Positions 58,128 through 64,000 of a stretch of DNA of 64,000 nt are shown in pieces. The notes under the pieces are model-generated. The model made no database searches. It worked only from the letters and a program-made list of their open reading frames with translations, and was not told where the DNA came from. Every line of letters starts with the position of its first letter. Position 1 is the first letter of the stretch. The DNA lies in NCBI GenBank assembly GCA_023238725.1, contig CM041544.1, forward strand, positions 652,501 through 716,500. The letters run 5' to 3'. The position numbers and the translations under genes were made by a program. The DNA comes from Scortum barcoo. Lineage: Eukaryota; Chordata; Actinopteri; Centrarchiformes; Terapontidae.

Positions 58128-58195
58128 CACAAGACAAGACAAGATAAGATAAGATAAACCTTTATTGTTTCTAAAGGGGAAATTTGGATGTTACA
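58128..58195 (-). repeat. LINE 3' tail, minus strand
   Basis: AGATAAGATAAGATAAACCTT precedes ATTGTTTCTAAAGGGGAAAT. On the minus strand this reads as a 3' UTR end ATTTCCCC…AATAAAGG followed by a (TTATC)n tail, the kind seen at the end of fish L2/Rex1-type LINEs and similar to 44030-44088. Confidence 0.65.
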
Positions 58196-59564
58196 GCAGC
58201 ACAAAGGCATATATAAGAACAGATGAACAGAGACACTCCAGTGCTAGACAATTCTCGTCTTGTTCAGTAGTACTCCAGTGTTGTCTCTAGTGAATGGCGA
58301 AAAAAGTTTCGCCTGTGAAGTCTCATTCTTGTCACTCACTTGTGTTTACTCTAGTTCAGTGTTTTGAAGCCGTTGGCTGCCACGCCACCTGCCAGCGCAT
58401 CACCAGCAATCGCCTGCCTCACCTTGCCTGCATTCTCCATAACAGACACTTAAAATTAAAATTAAACAAAGTAGATAAATTAATGTTAAAGTATCCACTT
58501 ATAATGATCCCAGTTACAGTGATCAACAACTGATATGGATCAAATAGCTTGGGACAGAATAATTCCTATACAAATGCTGTTTAAATAATTCATTTAAACC
58601 ATCAAATAGCCATTTATTTATAACAAAATATGGGACGAAATGTGAAACTATAATTTTTTTCTTCCATGATACTTCACCTTGTCCTGCTGGTTACCTGAAA
58701 CTGGTGTGCTGTGTATTGAAATAGTGACATTTCTCTCAATTAAAAAGTTTCCCTGAAGCCTGCCAAAAACAACAAGTTGCAGCAAGTCATTTTTGCTAAT
58801 TTATTATTTTTTTCAGTTATTATTTCAAAATAACTCATCACTCATCAGGATGCTCACAATTCACTTGTGAATTATCTTTATCTCTTTTCCACTATACTAT
58901 CTGGCTAGTTGAGGTTTTAAAATGCACCAGTGTAAACATTGTTTAAAAGGTGGAGGGAACAAACAGCAGCTCCTGTCCTGACCATATAAAGAAGCAAACC
59001 CATCTCTGTCTCCATCTTAACATCAGAGGAAACATCAAGGCAAACATGGAGGAGTTTAACACTGGCTGCAGTCCAGGCCAAACAGAACTTCCCTGCCAAG
59101 TATCCTGCTAGCCAATGTATAGGTGTTAAAACAAGGACAACCTCTGGGACCTTAAATACCCAGTGATCGATGAAGGCTGGTACTCAGTACTCAGCACAGT
59201 ATCACCGCTTATGAATTTTACTCTTTGGCATACCCTGACTTTTTTTTTTGCACCAGCACTTCTCAGCTGTCTGTTGTCTTTTCTGACAGGTTCTCTAAGC
59301 TATGGCCACAAATAAACTGCATTATCAAGGGGGCAATACGTGACTGTCACATGTTCCTGTTTTTGCCTGCCTGCTTTTATTTGTCAGCAGCTAGTCTACA
59401 TAATGTAGCATTAACTTTACAATAATGTTGGCCTACCTATAATATGGCCCTAGATTATGTTTTGAGCATCAGCAATATTTTCTATTTACTTTTATTTATT
59501 GTAGAAATTCAGAATGTAATACTTAATGATTTGGTTGTGGTGGCACGCACTGGCAAGTTTCTTA
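58196..59564. other. Intergenic, nothing recognised
   Basis: No feature that I can support. The 79-codon frame at 58294 has no recognisable motif. Confidence 0.55.
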
Positions 59565-59812
59565 TTCTGTACTCCCCAAGGCTATGTTTTGAGCCCCATG
59601 CTGCACTCTTTGTACACACGTGACTGTGTAGCCATTTAAACACCATTGTCAAGTTTGGTGACAACATAGCTGTGGCTGTCCTGAGCACAGATAACAATGA
59701 AAAGACCCACCTAAAGGAGGTAGAGGGACTGACTCACTGGTGTGAGGGTGGTAACCTTCTCCAGAACGTCAGCAAGACTAATGATCTGATAGTGAACTTT
59801 GGGAAGAAGCAG
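59565..59812 (+). pseudogene. Rex1/L2-type LINE reverse-transcriptase fragment
   Basis: Plus-strand reading gives GYVLSPMLHSLYTRDCVAI, like the motif B/C approach of these RTs, then in another frame NTIVKFGDNIAVAVLSTDN, where the usual F-A-D-D catalytic box has become F-G-D-N. LTHWCEGGNLLQNVSKTNDL and IVNFGKKQ follow, typical of the palm-thumb segment. Only about 80 codons remain. The sequence then switches abruptly to Rex3. Confidence 0.7.
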
Positions 59813-59814
59813 GA

Positions 59815-61029
59815 AAGGACAGGCTGTGGCTTGCTTGGCTTGCCGGTACCCGTCATTCAGCTGCATCAGGAGTCCCACAGGCCAACATGGCCCGATAGGA
59901 CTCCTTCTTCAGCTTGACAGCATCCCTTACTTCCAGTGTCCACCACCCGGTTCAGGGGTTGCCGTCACGACAGGCACCACAGCTTATAACTGCCACATCG
60001 ACAATGGAGGCAGAGAACATGGTCCACTCTCGAGACTCAATGTCCCCAGCCTCCCTCGGAATCTGTGAGAATGTTCTCCTGGAGGTGGGAGTTGAAGACC
60101 TCCCTGACAGAGGGCTCGGCCAGACGTTCCCAACAGACCCTCACAATATGTTTTGGGTCTGCCAGGTCTGTCCAATCTTCCTCCTCCGCCAGCGGATCCA
60201 ACTCACCACCAGGTGGTGATCAGTTGACAGCTCAGCCCCTCTCTTTACCCGAGTGTCCAAGACATACAGCCGGAGATCAGATGAAACAACAACAAAGTCC
60301 ATCATCGATCTCCGGCCTAGGGTGTCCTGGTGCCACGTGCAAACTGATGGACACCCTTATGCTCGAACATGGTGTTCGTTATGGACAAACCGTGACTAGC
60401 ACAGAAGTCCAATAAGAGAACACCAGCTCGGGTTCAGATCGGGGAGGCTGTTCCTCCCAATCACGCCCCTCCAAGTATCACTGTCGCTACCCACGTGAGC
60501 GTTGAAGTCTACCCTCAGTAGAACAATGGAGGCCCCAGTCGGAGCACTATCAAGTACCCCTCCCAGGGACTCCAAGAAGGCCAGGTACTCTGTACTGCTG
60601 TTCGGCACGTAGGCAGAAACAACAGCAAGAGACCCATCCCTGACCCAAAGGCGCAGGGAACCGACCCTCTCATTCACCAGGGTGAACTCCAACACATGGC
60701 GGCTGAGCTGGGAAGCTATAAGCAAGCCCATGCCAGCTCGCCGCCGCTCACCCTGGGCAAACTCCAGAGTAGTGGAGGGTCCAGCCCCTCTCAAGGAGCT
60801 GGGTTCCAGAGCCCAAGTTGTGCATGGAGGTGAGCCCGACTATCTCTAGCTGGTACCTCTCAACCTCCCGCATGAGCTCAGGCTCCTTCCCCCCCCAGCG
60901 AGGTGACGTTCCCTGTCCCTATGGCCAGAGTTTTATCGAAGGATTGGGTCGTCGAGGCCCCCTGCCACGACTGCCACCCAAACCACATTAGCACCGGCCC
61001 CTCATGGACCTTCCTGCGGGTGGTGAGCC
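59815..61029 (-). mobile_element. Rex3 fragment (endonuclease part only)
   Basis: Closely matches the Rex3 copy at about 9608-10853 with small indels. It carries the endonuclease region on the minus strand (for example SLAVVSAYVPNSSTEYLAF near 60610 and FNAHVGSDSDTWRGVIGRN near 60480), but neither the RT with the GATG tail nor the 5' UTR. Loss of the 3' end is unusual for a LINE, because target-primed integration truncates the 5' end. It ends at 61029 against ACTAACTAACTATAG. Confidence 0.9.
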
Positions 61030-62599
61030 TAACTAACTAACTATAGTTAAGAATATTATTTATCGCTTATTTTATTCTTTTACTCTATTATTATTATTCT
61101 TTATTCTTATTCTATATATATTTTATATATATAGAATATAGAACATATTTTTTACTATTTGAAGGAGCTAATAGGCATACATAAACTTGAAAAAAACTTA
61201 AAACCATGCAAACTCTTTGTCTTGTTTCAGCCTGCCTTGAAAATTGTTTGGTCAACAGTTGACTTTGCCATTGTGGGACAACTTGAAATTGTGTTGAAAG
61301 TGTTATTTTGAAGCAACAAGATGCCCAGTCCCTGCTAAAGAAAATAATTCCAAGTGCTAGTTGAAGGGGCAATGTTTGAAAGAAGATGCTTTGAATTTTG
61401 GCCACAAAAGCTCTATCATGGTCTTGACCATAAAATGTTATCTCACATCATAGCTGGGTCACTGTCTTGCTTTCAGGCTAACTCAAGGCATGTTTTTCTT
61501 GAGTGATAGCTTCTTTCTAGCCTCCCATACATAAACTTTTCAAATGAATGACTGGGGCACCTTCACTCCACTCTAAGTGCCACGTTTGGTTCAGACTTTC
61601 TTGCTGTTTAGTGTGATCTTGACCAAAATGACAGGTGTGACACATTGATGCTTCGGTGGAAGTTCTGGCAGGCTATCATCAGAACTAGAAAAGGAAAAAC
61701 AATGCAACAAAACCAACTGTACAATGGTAGCTTATGTGGAGAGTTGAAGCACAAATGTTTTATCATAATCATTATTATGATAACCTTGGCCGTCTAAGAC
61801 AGAATTTGCAATTACTGCCCAGTTTCTGTCTAAGCCCACCCCTCGCATGGCTACATTATTCACAACACTCAACAAAACAAAACAAGACATTTCAGCTTGT
61901 TAGATATGTTGATTAGATGCACCCCACTAGGTATAGGGTTGCTTCTTCTCTAACTAGTGCTGCCAGCCTCACTTCAAACATGCCACATTTCACCAGTGAA
62001 GAGCAACCTAAGCACTTCCCCATTACTGCACTAATGTACAGGCAGTTTCAGATGCATATGTTGATTAGGTAGAGAGGGAGAGAAAGGCCTTACTGTGTTA
62101 GGCTTGTGCAACTGGGCTACGACATGGGCAATTGGTATTGACTCTGTCTAGGGTCAGGGTACCATCACAACGTGATTATTTTTCCTCTCTATTTTTAGCC
62201 TCTTCTATTAGTTGAGGGTTACTACCAAAACTCTGGTTGTGGCCTTGACTTGAAAAATTAGAAAGGTGCGCGCTTTACCCTAAGTCACTGCCCGTTGCAC
62301 TGACTCAAAGATGGAGGTCTCAAAACAACTCATAGTTTAGTGGCTGAACTGAGCAGTTTAGGTCTCCCATGGATAGCGTTATTGACCCATGTCCTTGCTT
62401 CCAGCAGCATGGGTATCTCTGCAGGTCAGTTTGACATGGGGTGCTTCTGGGTGTGTTTGCAACTATGACAACTGTGACTGCTTCAGAGCGACGAGACATC
62501 CACTTGTTATGCCTGTTGCCTTCTATTAGTTGCCAGTTTTTGCAGGCATCTACAGACCATTGTGAAAGTTTTTCACAATTGCTAAGACACATTTTGTCA
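61030..62599. other. Intergenic, nothing recognised
   Basis: Starts with an AT-rich palindromic stretch (about 61105-61140, TATATATA-type). No gene or classified repeat seen. Confidence 0.55.
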
Positions 62600-63072
62600 A
62601 ATTTTGTGTGAGGCATCCCAAATGCAAATCCAAAATGCAGACAAGACATAGGCTGAGTAGAAGTAAATGAACTCTTTATTTCTTATGGATGACAACAGGC
62701 AGGTAGACAAGTAAGCAGATTCAGACAAGCAGGCAAAGGACAGGAACAAACTAAGGAGACTAACAATCAGGGGAAAAAAAACAAAAGGAAGGGGACTGGT
62801 ATATATATTGTTGTGATGGGGAAGTGGAAACAGGTGGGGAGACTAACAGGGGACAGGTGAAACTGATAAGGGCGGAGCAGAGCGATAAAAGGCGGGAAAC
62901 ACAGAAGGGCAGGAAAATAAAGTGGCAGACAAGTGAGGAGAGGAAATAATACAAAATAAAACAGGAAGTGAGAAGAACTGGAGCAGACGAATACAACCAA
63001 CACAGGACACAAGGAACAAGAGACAAGCAGGAACACGAGAAACACAAGGAACACAGGGCAGGATCATGACAC
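62600..63072 (-). repeat. LTR-like repeat related to 31645-32134
   Basis: Shares layout and wording with the LTR at 31645-32134: AATGCAGACAAG near 62630, CTCTTTATT near 62670, GAAGTGGAAACAGGTGGGGA near 62821, GGGACAGGTGAAACTGATAA near 62850, TACAAAATAAAACAGGAAGT near 62950, and CACGAGAAACACAAGGAACA near 63030. No internal region or second copy is next to it, so it is probably a solo LTR. The exact ends and duplication are not clear. Confidence 0.6.
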
Positions 63073-63254
63073 GTTTCTTGAAACCATCCACCCTTGTCTC
63101 AAAACTGTAAACACAAAACACAAATTTCAAACTACAATCACAAAGCCTCTGACTCTTCCTGCAAAATCAAACGCCTCAAAACAGTTTTATCTCTGCTCAA
63201 AATCAAACAATGTTTTCAGATCATACACAAAGCCAGTCAAAATAAATCTACTGA
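63073..63254. other. Spacer, nothing recognised
   Basis: Short AT-rich interval. Confidence 0.6.
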
Positions 63255-63502
63255 GCATTCATTACACACTACATCAGAAAATGGAAAACACAGTGTTCAG
63301 GGCATGTACCATCATATACCTTCCACTGCTGTGCAGAGAAAAATTCTTCTATTGGGTTGGGGAGTATGGTGGAAGGTAAACGTTTATGAATTGCTGGTTG
63401 ATCAGCAGACGCCGCAGTGAAAACTGACATTGTCCCTAACTGCGACATAGACGGAATGCACTGCCTGCTAATCACGCCAAAACAAGACATCCTGAAGACC
63501 AC
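63255..63502 (-). pseudogene. DDE transposase fragment (IS630/Tc1-type, NPIEE box)
   Basis: Minus-strand reading gives GVISRQCIPSMSQLGTMS, then LPSTILPNPIEEFFSAQQ, then WKVYDGTCPE. The N-P-I-E-E-F-F-S-A-x-x-W-K-V-Y block is the region of the catalytic glutamate in a fish transposase family of the Tc1/IS630 superfamily. A small deletion or frame shift lies just before NPIEE, and most of the protein is gone. Confidence 0.55.
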
Positions 63503-64000
63503 TCACCTTCAATTCACCCTGCCTGTGCACTCTGAACTGGCTTATGTTGGTTTCATCACATCATTAGCAACAAGTTTGAACAACTTTGAGTTGTTGTGTG
63601 TAAGCTGTGACATCTGTGCTGTAATTGTGTTACATCCTAGATCTGAGTTGCTTTATGCATATGCATGGATTTGGGCCCAGTTGAGATTACATCACATAAA
63701 TAGTGGACTTTGTCTCCCATTAGAGGAGAAAGCACATGTGAAATAAAGAAGGAGCTGACCTTGATGTCACTTCTGTTGTGAGAACATGTGTGGCCCCACA
63801 TGCACAGTGGGCCTCTGTTATCAATTGCAGAGCTCAAAAGCATGCCACCACCTGCGTGGCAAGTTGGCTGTGCATGTAGTCATAGAGCTAAGTCACATTC
63901 AGGTAACTGTATTTCTTGCCCATGTCCTCAGCTCTGCCACAAGTCTTCTCAGGGCTTCAGGAATGGTTTATGTTATAAAATTGGTTTGTTTTTGCTCTAT
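63503..64000. other. Right end of window, nothing recognised
   Basis: No coding, repeat or RNA-gene signal that I can support. Confidence 0.55.

Noticed and set aside
62760..63130. Three hydrophobic 95-codon frames on the minus strand as membrane proteins
   Set aside because: They lie in the LTR-like repeat in three overlapping frames, and similar leucine- and cysteine-rich frames appear in the related LTR at 31707-32021.
1..64000. CRISPR array, prophage, operon or tRNA/rRNA genes
   Set aside because: No regularly spaced repeats with unique spacers, no prokaryotic gene organisation and no recognisable structured RNA gene were seen. The tandem repeats present are microsatellites or the array at 32-33.5 kb.

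Overview
The window looks like a stretch of a teleost fish nuclear genome. Spliced genes with vertebrate-type exon phases sit in long AT-rich introns full of microsatellites. The interspersed repeats are typical of fish: Rex3 (RTE clade), L2-like and Rex1-like LINEs, several Tc1/mariner elements and Ty3/Gypsy LTR elements. There are no operons, prokaryotic signals or CRISPR arrays.

Two host genes can be supported, both on the minus strand. (1) A kringle plus scavenger-receptor-cysteine-rich (SRCR) gene, best read as neurotrypsin (prss12). Its kringle exon is at 6092-6334 and one complete SRCR domain is split over 4663-4801 and 1370-1545. The remaining SRCR exons and the protease would lie beyond the left edge. 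A signal-peptide exon at 16743-16811 is the candidate first exon, but its splice phase does not match the kringle exon. (2) A complete three-exon chchd1/mrps37 gene (25965 down to 21586, 122 codons), with the twin CX9C CHCH fold of mitoribosomal protein mS37.

Layout: 1-17 kb is the prss12 5' half, with introns carrying a Tc1 copy cut by the window edge, a complete but dead Tc1 element, and a nearly full-length Rex3 with a 14-bp target duplication. 17-21 kb is quiet. 21.5-26 kb is chchd1, with a MITE-like repeat and an L2 tail in its introns. 28.3-29.7 kb is another dead Tc1. 30.6-44.1 kb is a transposon nest: an old, broken Ty3/Gypsy element interrupted in gag by an oppositely oriented LTR-element remnant (31645-33664, AAATC duplication), interrupted in RNase H by a 5-kb L2-like LINE (36497-41569, ATCAC duplication), and cut off on the right by a Rex1/L2-type LINE remnant that itself holds a Tc1 copy (42309-43839). 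45.7-46.3 kb is a probable solo LTR. 47.7-54.5 kb is a younger Ty3/Gypsy element with two closely matching ~816-bp LTRs, an open gag-protease frame and a pol with four breaks. 54.5-64 kb is mostly unremarkable, with fragments of Rex1-like, Rex3, LTR-type and DDE-transposase sequence.

Nothing here is convincingly a new biological system. The points most worth a second look are the transposon nest and its scars, a GC-rich proline-coding tandem array inside an LTR remnant, a perfect 24-bp hairpin at 30.2 kb, a CRE/CCAAT/TATA-like cluster in a chchd1 intron, and the prss12 exon 1 phase conflict. All identifications come from reading the sequence and from memory of these families; no database search was run.
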